Shown here: in pieces, positions 34,006-41,415 of the stretch
Layout: each line of letters starts with the position of its first letter
Numbering within the stretch: the stretch's first letter is position 1
Assembly: GCA_036389155.1 (NCBI GenBank)
Contig: DASVQN010000017.1
Span: forward strand, 62,001-126,000
Reading direction: 5' to 3'
Length of the DNA stretch: 64,000 nt
Source of the DNA: CADCVT01 sp036389155
Lineage (GTDB): Bacteria > Actinomycetota > Thermoleophilia > Solirubrobacterales > Solirubrobacteraceae
Translations under genes and position numbers: made by a program
The notes under the pieces: generated by a model
Told to the model about the DNA's origin: nothing
Seen by the model: the letters and a program-made list of their open reading frames with translations, nothing else
Databases searched by the model: none

Positions 34006-36339
34006 GTGGCTCGCCGCCGGCCGGACCCGCTGACGACCCGACTCCTAGTGGGCGTCGGCGCGACGCTGCTCGCATTCGCCGGGCTCGCGCTGCTCGGGAC
34101 GCTGGGGTCGTATCGCGCCGACCTGCCCGGGTTCTGGGACTACCCCAGCGGCACGATCGGCGACGGAGTCCTGCTCCCAGGGCTCATGGCGGCGCTCCTC
34201 GTGCAGCTGGGCTCAAAGCGCCCTCGGGATCGCTCCGCCGAGAGGCGGTGGGTCGCCGTCGGTGGCTTCCTCGGCGCGCTCGTGGGCGCTGCGGTCCCAG
34301 CCAGCTGGTACCTCGACGACGAGACGGCCGAGATCTGGATGTTGCCGACGCCACACCACTACGTCGTTGCCGGCTGGGTGCACCTGGCGTACGTCACGGT
34401 CGCGTGCGGGGCGCTCGCGGCCCTTGCCGCGATCGTGCTGCGGCGTGCGCGGCACGGCGTCAGGCGGTTTCGCCTCGCGCCGATGACGTTCGTCGTCGGA
34501 GCCGGTCTGGGGATGCTCGTCCTGATCGGCCGCGACGCGATCGTCGGGGGCTCCACGGCCGCGAGCGCGGTCACCCTTGCGGCACTCCTTGCCGCCGCCG
34601 CCGTGTTTCTGACGGGCATGGCATGGGCGGGCCGCGTGCATGTGCGGAAGCGAGCGCCGACGCTGGTGCTGCCCGCGGCGATCGTCGCGGTCTTCCTCGC
34701 GGGACTGATCGCTCTCATCGTGCGCTGGCCGCCGGACTGGCCGGGCGTCGTCGGCGTCGCCGCGGCGAGCATCGCGCTCGTCTGCATCGCCTCTGTCCTG
34801 CAGCTCGACGGCGACCCGCGGCGACGAGCGCTCCGATGGCCGGCCGCGGCAGCGTCGTTCGTGATCTTGATGGCCGGGCTCGTCCGGGCGCTCGACGCGT
34901 TCCGACACGACGCGCGGTGGCCCCTGCTCTGGGTCGCCGGGGCGGTCGTCGTGGTCGTGGCGCTGCTCAGCGCGCTCGCGGACAGCGCCGATGCCCGGCA
35001 GCGGTTGCTTCGCTACGGCGGGTTCTCCGCGTACTGCCTCCTCATGTTCTACCTCGCGGCGCGCACCTTGGCCCCGGAGATCAATGCGGGCTCGGCCGGC
35101 GCGTCGGTAAGCGCAGCGGATGTCGCGTTCGACGTCCTTGTCTTCACGTTCATCCAGTCGCGCTTCAGTCAGATGAGCGAGAACGACCAGACCGCGATCG
35201 CGGCGGAGTACGTCGCGCCGGACGAAAAGGGCAGGCCGGTGCCCGCGGTCTCCGATGCCGACCATCCTGGCGACGCGTCGGACGCGCCAGTGATCCTCGA
35301 GGCGTCGCTGCTCGGGTTTGCGGTCGCGTTCGGCCTCTTGACGCTGCTCGGCCTGGCCGCCGATCCGCTCGGTCTGAACCGCAACACGGACGTTCCCGGC
35401 ACATCTTGGCTGCTGCTGCCGGCGGGTGCAGTCACCGTCGTCGCGATCCTCGCGATCAGTGAGGCTGCGTTGGATCGGTGGGAGACCCCTTCGGTGAAGA
35501 TCGCGGACCTCGACCGACTAGAGCTTCCGCGGTCGTACTGGGTCACGCCCCTGCTGGCGACCGCGACCTGGCTGACGGTCCTCGTCCTGCTGACCGATGG
35601 TCCCGTTCACCTGCCGGGTCTGGCGGCCGCAACGGCCGTCTTGATGTTCGGGCTCTACGCGAACTCGCTCGCGCACAACACGATGGTCCTTCAAGAGATC
35701 AAGATGGTCCTCGGGCACGTCCTCCTCTGCGTCGCGGTCGGGGCGACGCTCGGCTATGGGGTGTTCTGGTTCGTCGGCTCGGGGATGTGGGAGGGGGGCT
35801 CGCCGCTTCCGGCCGTCTGGGTCGGCCTCACGACGTTCGTCTTCTTCATCGGCCAGGCCGCCGTGTTCTGCGTCGCGGGGCGGGCGCTCGCCGCGGGGTT
35901 GCCGGTGGTCGAGGACACGACGCAGAAGTTCCTCTCGCGCAAGGCCGTGAGCGACTACGTCGGGTTCGATGCCGTGGTCTTCGGCATCGTCTTCGTCATC
36001 GGCGTGACGATCCCGCTCTATGCGGTCACGCGTGACCAGGCGCTGCACGCTTCGTCGCTCAGCGTCGTCGCGTCGATGGTCTTCCTCCCGGGCCTCATCG
36101 GCGGCATCGTCTGGGGCCTCGGCAACTGGACCCGGGCCGAGAAGACTGCTCGAAGCGCTCCGGAGGGCAGCGTCCCATGGGTTCTGTTGGTGCGCGCGTG
36201 GGGTGACTGGACGAAGGCAGAGGACGCGGACCGCGACCGTCTTGATCGCCTCAGTCAGCATTTCCGCTTTCAACGGTTTGGGGTGGTGGCGTTGACCGCG
36301 CTGGGCGTATCGTATCTAGCGTACGACCTGATCGGTTAG
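34006..36339 (+). CDS. Large polytopic membrane protein of the island, unknown function
   Basis: 777 residues from GTG 34006 with a GCGGGG site and an AT-rich TCTAAATT just upstream. I count roughly 16-18 hydrophobic segments over the whole length, interrupted by a hydrophilic loop at about residues 385-425 (SQMSENDQTAIAAEYVAPDE) and a charged segment near the C-terminus (AEKTARSAPEG ... AEDADRDRLDRL). No transporter, kinase or polymerase motif is visible. By location it is cargo of the tRNA-Pro island next to DUF5131/TcmP, so a defence or effector role is conceivable; this is inference only. Confidence 0.7.
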   Translation: MARRRPDPLTTRLLVGVGATLLAFAGLALLGTLGSYRADLPGFWDYPSGTIGDGVLLPGLMAALLVQLGSKRPRDRSAERRWVAVGGFLGALVGAAVPASWYLDDETAEIWMLPTPHHYVVAGWVHLAYVTVACGALAALAAIVLRRARHGVRRFRLAPMTFVVGAGLGMLVLIGRDAIVGGSTAASAVTLAALLAAAAVFLTGMAWAGRVHVRKRAPTLVLPAAIVAVFLAGLIALIVRWPPDWPGVVGVAAASIALVCIASVLQLDGDPRRRALRWPAAAASFVILMAGLVRALDAFRHDARWPLLWVAGAVVVVVALLSALADSADARQRLLRYGGFSAYCLLMFYLAARTLAPEINAGSAGASVSAADVAFDVLVFTFIQSRFSQMSENDQTAIAAEYVAPDEKGRPVPAVSDADHPGDASDAPVILEASLLGFAVAFGLLTLLGLAADPLGLNRNTDVPGTSWLLLPAGAVTVVAILAISEAALDRWETPSVKIADLDRLELPRSYWVTPLLATATWLTVLVLLTDGPVHLPGLAAATAVLMFGLYANSLAHNTMVLQEIKMVLGHVLLCVAVGATLGYGVFWFVGSGMWEGGSPLPAVWVGLTTFVFFIGQAAVFCVAGRALAAGLPVVEDTTQKFLSRKAVSDYVGFDAVVFGIVFVIGVTIPLYAVTRDQALHASSLSVVASMVFLPGLIGGIVWGLGNWTRAEKTARSAPEGSVPWVLLVRAWGDWTKAEDADRDRLDRLSQHFRFQRFGVVALTALGVSYLAYDLIG

Positions 36340-36468
36340 GTCTACAGCGCCAGCGCGCGCTCGACGGGCGCCGGGCCGCGACAGTCGACGGTCGACTTGT
36401 TTGTTGAAGTGGTGAGTGCCGCAATCGCGAAGCAGTCGGGCATCGGCTAGCGATGCTGCTGACGGCCC

Positions 36469-36492
36469 GTCATGGAACAAGTCATGGAACAA
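36469..36492. repeat. Tandem 12-bp repeats near attR (possible recombinase arm sites)
   Basis: GTCATGGAACAA occurs twice head to tail (36469-36480, 36481-36492), and an 11/12 match, TTCATGGAACAA, lies at 30222-30233 just inside attL. Repeats inside both ends of an element are typical of arm-type binding sites of tyrosine integrases. The same bases also read, in frame, as a short tail ending ARHGTSHGTN before a TGA, so they might instead be the remnant of an integrase C-terminus. Confidence 0.45.
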
Positions 36493-36580
36493 ACTGAGGA
36501 AACATGAGGAGAACTCAGCGGCTAGAAACGCCCATGAAACGGGCGAGCGTCACCCGAGCGCACCCCGAACGCTCCGGCTA

Positions 36581-36619
36581 GGGGCCGGGCGGTCGCAGGT
36601 TCAAATCCTGTCTCCCCGA
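36581..36619 (+). repeat. attR: tRNA-Pro 3' end, direct repeat copy 2
   Basis: Identical over 39 bp to 30121-30159. The sequence to its left does not complete a tRNA (no D-arm or 5' acceptor strand), so this is a 3' fragment only and not a functional gene. Confidence 0.9.
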
Positions 36620-36625
36620 CTGCAC

Positions 36626-36654
36626 CGGGAGCCCCCGTTCCGACGGGGCTCCCG
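36626..36654 (+). terminator. Hairpin, probable original tRNA-Pro terminator
   Basis: CGGGAGCCCC and GGGGCTCCCG form a 10-bp perfect stem around a 9-nt loop, 7 bases past attR. This is where the tRNA-Pro terminator would have been before insertion of the island. The following CTCGTCTCC is only moderately T-rich. Confidence 0.55.
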
Positions 36655-37062
36655 CTCGTCTCCGGACTCAGTCCAGGCCCCTGAAGCTGCACCGTGGTAC
36701 CCGCGGCGGTCGCCTTTCTCCGCCACATCGAACAGCAGCGCTCAGTGGATCGCCGTGTCGCATGCCCCTGCCGATGCAACGTCGCGCTCGTGCGGGGGCC
36801 TCAGGGGAGCGGATCCGTTCGGCTAATCATCGGACCCGACCGCGGCACCCAGTCCGCCTGGAGCCCTGGTCGCTCCACACTGACCCGTGGGCCGCCGGTC
36901 GCCCGCCCGGGTCGGCCGCCTGCCCGCCGGGGGGTCCGCAACCGCCGCACCGACGGCACGCGCTGGCAGCAGGCGGCCCGTCCCGATCGACGCGGGGCAC
37001 GGTCGCCTAACGTCACCTGCCGCGCCACGCGGGCGAGCTGCCGGACCTGGGCGAAGCCGCGG
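36655..37062. other. Intergenic stretch without a convincing gene
   Basis: About 400 bases between the island and the methyltransferase gene. Several short frames exist on both strands, but none has a start site, domain or composition that supports a gene. I looked here for a lasso B2 peptidase and found no Cys/His/Asp pattern of that family. Confidence 0.5.
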
Positions 37063-37617
37063 CTAGCGCTGTGACATCAGTGCCGGCTGGCGCCGCGTCA
37101 CGAGGCTGAGGCCGGGCCAGCGCCTAATCGTCGCCACCTCGAGCGCTGGGTCGTCGCGCAGCTCGTCCGCCACCCGATACACCTCGCCGCACGTCATCCT
37201 GTCGGTCGCGCCCGTGAACACCGGCCACGTGTCGTGGAGGAAGAGGCAGCCGCCGTCGGCGAGCAGCCCCAGCGCGTTGTGCGTGTCGCGGCGGGCCTGC
37301 TCATACGCGTGGTCGCCGTCGACGAAGATGACGTCCGCCGGCAGGCCGTCGTAGGCGCGGAAGAACTCGTCCGAGGTCATCTCCCACAGCCGCGCGGCGC
37401 TCACGTCGCACTCGAGCTTCTCGAACGTCGCGTCCACGCCGTGCGCCTGGCCGGCCACCGGCGCGACCGTCGCCAGGCAGTCGCCCCTGAACACGCCGAT
37501 CTCCACGTAGACCGGGCGGCTGTAGCTCGCCACCACCGAGGCGATGATCGGCGCGTGCCAGCGGTTGAAGGGGACAACCGGGCGGCGATCCGCATCCGGC
37601 TCCTCGAGAGATTTCAC
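37063..37617 (-). CDS. Class I SAM-dependent methyltransferase (Methyltransf_24-like), RiPP-cluster neighbour
   Basis: 184 residues from GTG 37617 (an ATG at 37656 would overlap the divergent gene). The AdoMet-binding motif is VYVEIGVFRGDCLATV. Then come AHGVDATFEK (acidic loop), VIFVDGDHAYEQARRD (family signature DGDHxYE) and GGCLFLHDTWP. Relatives methylate small molecules, sugars or peptide carboxylates. Divergent from the PqqD gene with 9 bp between start codons, so it may be a tailoring enzyme of the peptide cluster, for example an O-methyltransferase, or an unrelated neighbour. Confidence 0.78.
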   Translation of the reverse strand: MKSLEEPDADRRPVVPFNRWHAPIIASVVASYSRPVYVEIGVFRGDCLATVAPVAGQAHGVDATFEKLECDVSAARLWEMTSDEFFRAYDGLPADVIFVDGDHAYEQARRDTHNALGLLADGGCLFLHDTWPVFTGATDRMTCGEVYRVADELRDDPALEVATIRRWPGLSLVTRRQPALMSQR

Positions 37618-37626
37618 GTTGTTAGG

Positions 37627-37911
37627 GTGCCAGGGATCGACGAAGCGCCCCTCCAACTGCGCAGCGAAGGCCTCGACTGGCGCGACTTCGAGGGCGAGAT
37701 CGTGGCTCTCGACCTGCGCGAGTCCGAGTACTTCGCGGTCAACCGCAGCGGCGCCGTCCTATGGCAGGCGGTGGCACAGGGTGCGACGCGGCAGCAGCTC
37801 ACCGCGCTGATCGTCGAGCGCTTCGGGCTGGGCGAGGAACAGGCCGCCGCGGACGTCGAGCGCTTCGTGACCGACCTGGAGCGCCGTGGCCTACTCGAAC
37901 GCGACGCCTAG
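37627..37911 (+). CDS. PqqD-family RiPP recognition element protein (lasso B1-like)
   Basis: A 94-residue stand-alone RRE. Such proteins bind the leader of a precursor peptide and present it to modifying enzymes. The family core is visible: GEIVALDLRESEYFAVNRSGAVLWQAV, then a three-helix part LTALIVERFGLGEEQAAADVERF and DLERRGLLER. GTG at 37627 gives the usual length. First gene of the plus-strand run RRE - GT2 - cyclase - precursor with spacings of 5, -4 and -4 nt, so the four are surely one operon. Confidence 0.85.
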   Translation: MPGIDEAPLQLRSEGLDWRDFEGEIVALDLRESEYFAVNRSGAVLWQAVAQGATRQQLTALIVERFGLGEEQAAADVERFVTDLERRGLLERDA

Positions 37912-37916
37912 GCCCG

Positions 37917-38585
37917 GTGCCCAGCCCGCTCGTCAGCGTCGTCGTCGGCACGTTCAACGGCGAGCGCTACCTCGGCGAGGCCCTCGACAGCGTGCTCGCC
38001 CAGGACCACCCCGCAGTAGAGGTGATCGTCGTCGATGACGGCTCGACGGACGCTACGGCGGAGATCGTAGCCGGCTATTCCGGCCTCCACTCGATCCGCC
38101 AGCCGAACCGCGGCCAGGGGGCGGCGAAGAACAGCGGCGTCGCCGCTGCGCGCGGCGAGCTGATCGCGTTCCTCGACGACGACGACGTCTGGTTCCCCGC
38201 GAAACTGAGCCGGCAGGTGGCGGCGCTCGCGACGCGGCCGGACGCGGCCGGAGCGCTGGCACGACTCGAGGTGCGTCTGGAGCCCGGCGTGCCGCACCCG
38301 CCGTGGCTCACACGAACGCGCGAGTACCCGTGGTTCCCGCCGTCGTCGTGGCTGTTGAGGCGCGCGGCCCTCGATCAGATCGGCCCCTTCGTGGAGCAGT
38401 CCGTCAACCCGGACCTCGACTGGATGCTGCGTGCGCGTGACGCCGGTGCGGAGTTCGAGATCGTCGAGGGGCCGCTCGGGGCGTACAGGTTCCACGGCGA
38501 GAACGTCTCGTACCGGCGCGAGCAGCTCCGCGACGACGGCTTCGAGGCGCTGCGCCGCTCGCTCGACCGGATCCGCGCGAGGTGA
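37917..38585 (+). CDS. Glycosyltransferase family 2 in the lasso-type cluster
   Basis: A 222-residue GT2 with LVSVVVGTFNGERYLGEALD, VIVVDDGSTDAT (nucleotide site), KNSGVAAARGELIAFLDDDD (DxD metal site) and the base region NPDLDWMLRARDAG. GTG start 5 bp after the RRE gene; its stop overlaps the cyclase start (GTGA). Its placement inside a RiPP operon suggests it could glycosylate the mature peptide. Known lasso clusters with an HPr-kinase-like protein can also carry a sugar-adding enzyme, though of a different family. The donor and acceptor are not predictable. Confidence 0.87.
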   Translation: MPSPLVSVVVGTFNGERYLGEALDSVLAQDHPAVEVIVVDDGSTDATAEIVAGYSGLHSIRQPNRGQGAAKNSGVAAARGELIAFLDDDDVWFPAKLSRQVAALATRPDAAGALARLEVRLEPGVPHPPWLTRTREYPWFPPSSWLLRRAALDQIGPFVEQSVNPDLDWMLRARDAGAEFEIVEGPLGAYRFHGENVSYRREQLRDDGFEALRRSLDRIRAR

Positions 38586-39799
38586 GCGCGCCCGCGGCGG
38601 AGCGCCTCAGGCTCGACCCGCTCGAGATCGCCGCCATGCGCTGTCCCGGCGTCGACCCCGAGGTCCCCGCCCTGCCCACGCCGCCGCCGGGGCAGACGCC
38701 CGTCGCCGCGCTCGAGGCGGCGCTGCTGCCGACGCTCGAGCGGCCGCCGTCCCTCGTCGCGTTCTCCGGAGGCCGCGACTCGTCCGCGCTGCTCGCCGTC
38801 GCCACGCGCGTCGCGCGCCGCGAGGGGCTGCCCGCCCCCGTCCCGGCCACCCTGCGCGTGCCCGCCGCGCCGCGCGCCGAGGAGTCCAAGTGGCAGGAGC
38901 TCGTGCTCGGGCATCTCGGGCTGGACGACTGGCTGCGGATCGAGCTTGACGGCGAGCTCGACTTCGTGGGCCCCACCGCGCAGAAGGTCATGCGGCGCCA
39001 CGGCCTGCTGTGGCCGGCGAACCTGCACTTCTTCACGCCGGTCCTCGAGGCCGCGGGCGGCGGCACGCTCGTGACGGGGGTCGGCGGCGACGCCGTGTTC
39101 GCCAGCGGCTGGCCGGACCTGCTCGGGCAGTCACGCGTGCGCGCGGCGCCGCGCCGCGCCGCGCGCACGGTGTACCACCGCCTCCCCGCCGCCGCCCGGC
39201 GCCGCTACGCCGAGCGGAGGCTGCACCGCGAGGCGCCGTGGCTGCGACCCGCAGCCGCAAAGGCGATGGCGGCCAGGTGGCTCGCGCTGCCGCCGGAGCC
39301 GCACGCCGTGGACGCGCGGCTCGGCCACCTCCCGCGGCAGCGGCCGCTCGTGCTCACCCGATACGGCCTCGACCTGCTGGCCGCCGACGAGGGAATGCGA
39401 ATCGTCAGCCCGCTGCTCGACCTCGGCTTCCTCGCGACGCTGGGCCGGTTCCTCGGCAGGCGCGGCGTGGGCGGCAGGACCGCGGTGATGCGCGCGCTGT
39501 TCAGCGAGGTGCTGCCGGAGAAGGTACTCACCCGCGACACCAAGGCGACGTTCGGGGACGCCTTCTGCGGGCCGTCCACGCGCGCGCTCACGGCCGGGTG
39601 GGACGGCGCGGGCCTCGACCCCGAGCTGGTCGACCCGGACGCGCTGCGGGAATTCTGGGGAGATTGCAGCGAGTTGAGGCCGCTGGGGCTTACGGCGCTT
39701 CTGTGCCAGGCGATCTGGCTCGCAGGGGAAGGCCGTCTTCAGGCCGAATTCACTGATACCGTGCCCGTTACCGACTCGACCACCAGAGGACTCCGATGA
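38582..39799 (+). CDS. Asparagine synthetase-like lasso cyclase (C protein) lacking glutaminase domain
   Basis: 405 residues. The ATP-pyrophosphatase loop is SLVAFSGGRDSSALLAVA (Ser62-Ser68), followed by VTGVGGDAVFASGWPDLL (the synthetase GGDE-like block), SPLLDLGFLATLGRFLG and LTRDTKATFGDAF near the C-terminus. Lasso C proteins adenylate the Asp/Glu side chain of the core to close the macrolactam. Typical lasso cyclases are about 550-620 residues with an N-terminal glutaminase-like domain; here only about 55 poorly conserved residues precede the synthetase domain. Overlaps the precursor gene by 4 nt (ATGA). Confidence 0.8.
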   Translation: MSAPAAERLRLDPLEIAAMRCPGVDPEVPALPTPPPGQTPVAALEAALLPTLERPPSLVAFSGGRDSSALLAVATRVARREGLPAPVPATLRVPAAPRAEESKWQELVLGHLGLDDWLRIELDGELDFVGPTAQKVMRRHGLLWPANLHFFTPVLEAAGGGTLVTGVGGDAVFASGWPDLLGQSRVRAAPRRAARTVYHRLPAAARRRYAERRLHREAPWLRPAAAKAMAARWLALPPEPHAVDARLGHLPRQRPLVLTRYGLDLLAADEGMRIVSPLLDLGFLATLGRFLGRRGVGGRTAVMRALFSEVLPEKVLTRDTKATFGDAFCGPSTRALTAGWDGAGLDPELVDPDALREFWGDCSELRPLGLTALLCQAIWLAGEGRLQAEFTDTVPVTDSTTRGLR

Positions 39800-39948
39800 G
39801 CGAAGACAAGACGACGGAGACGGACCAGCCCGAGCCGGCGAGGGGCGACGAGTACGAGCAGCCTGCGATCATCGCGCTCGGCAAACTCACCGAGGTCACG
39901 TTCGGAGCGCCCGGACCTCCCTTCGAGGGCGCGACCAGCTACTTCTAG
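39796..39948 (+). CDS. Predicted lasso peptide precursor, 50 residues
   Basis: Acidic leader (residues 1-36) with the RRE-recognition pattern Tyr20-x-x-Pro23, Leu28-Gly29 and a Thr at position -2 (Thr35-Phe36), as in class II lasso precursors. The predicted core is residues 37-50, GAPGPPFEGATSYF. Gly1 and Glu8 are placed for an 8-residue macrolactam ring with a six-residue tail GATSYF. ATG overlaps the cyclase stop, so translation is coupled. The stop codon overlaps the stop of the convergent kinase gene. The cleavage site and ring are inferred from the motif; I do not recognise the core from a known peptide. Confidence 0.8.
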   Translation: MSEDKTTETDQPEPARGDEYEQPAIIALGKLTEVTFGAPGPPFEGATSYF

Positions 39949-40874
39949 CCAGAGGCCAGAACCCGATCGAGCAGCGTCCGGCGCGCATCTGCGCCGGGCA
40001 CCGAGCCGAACGGCAGCAGGACCCTGAACGCGGGCAGGCGCTGCACCAAGCTCGCGTGCGTGTGGAAGCGCGCGGCCAGCCATTCCGGGATGCGCGGGAT
40101 CGCGCGCGTGCCGCCCAGCGCCACCACCGCCTCTGGCCGCGAGAGCGCGTCGACCCTTAGCGTGTCGTGCTCGGTCGTGAGCGCCGGCAGCACGAGCACG
40201 TCGAGGCGCTGCGGGCCCTCGACCGACGCCGGCAGCACCGCGGTTCTGCCGTCCCACGTGCTGTCGCTCCCGCCGCCCAGCAGCTTCGCCACTTCCCGGA
40301 CCTCGGTCCGCAGCCGGAGCGCGTCGAGCCCGGGGTGGCAGGTCACCTCGCCACCGGCGAAGTCGACCCGCAGCTGATCGTCGCTGACGAGCACGCCGCC
40401 GTCCGCGCAAAGGAGCGCGGCGAGCGTCGACTTCCCCGAGCCGCTCGTGCCGACGAAGGCGATCGTCGCGTCCTCGATATGCACGGCGCTCGCGTGGAGC
40501 ACATGCCGACCCTGCCGCTCCAGGGCGAACAGCACGCCGGTCTTGACGATCCTGTCGGCGACCACATCCGCGGGCGCGCCCACGTGGACGTCGACCTCGA
40601 CCCGCCGCCACGGCGGGGCGACACGCAGCTCGCAGCGCCCGGGGAAGCGAATCCGCCACGTGTCGCCGTCGAGGCTCCACCACGACCTGGCGGGCGGGGT
40701 GCCGACCGCGCCATACGACTCGCCGGGCGGCGGCTCGTCGGGCACCGGCACGCGCGCCGGGCCGCGGCGCACGACCTCGACGTGTGGCTGCATGCCGTTG
40801 CCGGCCTGCGCCAGCGGGAGCGGGAAGTCGGAGCGCACGGGCAGGCCGTGCACGATGTAGCCGGGCCGCTGCAC
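39945..40874 (-). CDS. HPr kinase/phosphorylase-like protein, probable RiPP tailoring kinase
   Basis: 309 residues from GTG 40874. The C-terminal half is the HPrK kinase domain: HVLHASAVHI at 125-133, Walker A FVGTSGSGKSTLAALL at 140-155, VLVSDDQLRVD and HPGLDALRLR. There is no phosphotransferase system nearby. Proteins of this type in lasso clusters phosphorylate a Ser of the core (paeninodin-like systems). Here the core ends Tyr-Phe, so Ser12 or Thr11 would be the candidates rather than a C-terminal Ser. Its stop codon overlaps that of the precursor gene in convergent orientation. Confidence 0.8.
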   Translation of the reverse strand: MQRPGYIVHGLPVRSDFPLPLAQAGNGMQPHVEVVRRGPARVPVPDEPPPGESYGAVGTPPARSWWSLDGDTWRIRFPGRCELRVAPPWRRVEVDVHVGAPADVVADRIVKTGVLFALERQGRHVLHASAVHIEDATIAFVGTSGSGKSTLAALLCADGGVLVSDDQLRVDFAGGEVTCHPGLDALRLRTEVREVAKLLGGGSDSTWDGRTAVLPASVEGPQRLDVLVLPALTTEHDTLRVDALSRPEAVVALGGTRAIPRIPEWLAARFHTHASLVQRLPAFRVLLPFGSVPGADARRTLLDRVLASG

Positions 40875-41097
40875 GCTCGGGAAGCTATCCGCCGGCGAGC
40901 GCCCTCGTCTTCTCCCGCTCGGCCTCGCGCAGCTCCATCCGCGTGAACGCGGTAGCGCGGCCCCCGACAGGCTCGCCTGAACCTCACAAGCGGGCCGCGC
41001 CTGCGCTACGGACCGCGGCGGCGAACGCACTCGACCTGTTCGTCCCCGCGGTCCCAGCGGCGAGCGGCTGCGAAGTGGCGCGCTCGCGGCGGTCACC

Positions 41098-41405
41098 GTG
41101 GTGCTCGGTGCGCCGACCGCGGCGGAGTCCTACACCAGCAACTGGAGTTGCTCGCAGTACGGCAGCGGCAGCCGGTGCTTCGACGCCGACAGCTTCTACA
41201 GCTGGATCGCGATCCAGATGCGCGTGGACTACTTCCTTCAGCTCAAGATCTGCGCAGACGGCTGGACGGAAGCTGGGTGCGGACCTCCTGCCTGAGCGCC
41301 TCGACGCCGCTCAGCAAGGGCAACGGCATCTGGTACAAGAGCGGCGAGCCGAACCACAACATGGCCGGCTTCGCGGCGACACCCAGCGACAACAACATCT
41401 GCTGA
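41098..41405 (+). pseudogene. Small secreted Cys-containing protein, apparent 1-nt frameshift
   Basis: Reads in one frame from a signal-peptide-like stretch (ALAAVTVVLGAPTAAES) through YTSNWSCSQYGSGSRCF and FYSWIAIQMRVDYFLQLKIC. At 41269-41272 one missing base moves the sense to another frame, SWVRTSCLSASTPLSKGNG, WYKSGEPNHNMAGFAATP, ending NNIC and TGA at 41405. Four Cys would be present in the joined product. GTG 41098 lies inside the predicted signal peptide and the true start is not evident upstream, so the 5' end may also be damaged. No family recognised. Confidence 0.5.
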
Positions 41406-41415
41406 GGGGACGCCG

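Larger units (their letters stand above)
30121..36619. mobile_element. Genomic island (about 6.5 kb) integrated in tRNA-Pro(GGG)
   Basis: The island is bounded by 39-bp perfect direct repeats of the tRNA 3' end. Its base and codon use is visibly looser than the flanks, with more A/T in third positions. Contents: an unknown 372-aa protein, a DUF5131 three-Cys protein, TcmP, and a 777-aa polytopic membrane protein. The hairpin that would normally terminate tRNA-Pro is found just beyond the right repeat (36626-36654), as expected if the element was inserted between the tRNA and its terminator. No integrase, excisionase or replication gene is recognisable, so the element is either decayed or mobilised in trans. 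Confidence 0.8.

Noticed and set aside
36416..36826. A 136-aa plus-strand frame spanning attR
   Set aside because: It runs through the tRNA remnant and the hairpin, has no start context and no domain.
36655..37062. Possible B2 leader peptidase or integrase in the gap before the lasso cluster
   Set aside because: None of the six frames shows the Cys/His/Asp pattern of B2 or the Arg-His-x-x-Arg-Tyr pattern of tyrosine recombinases.
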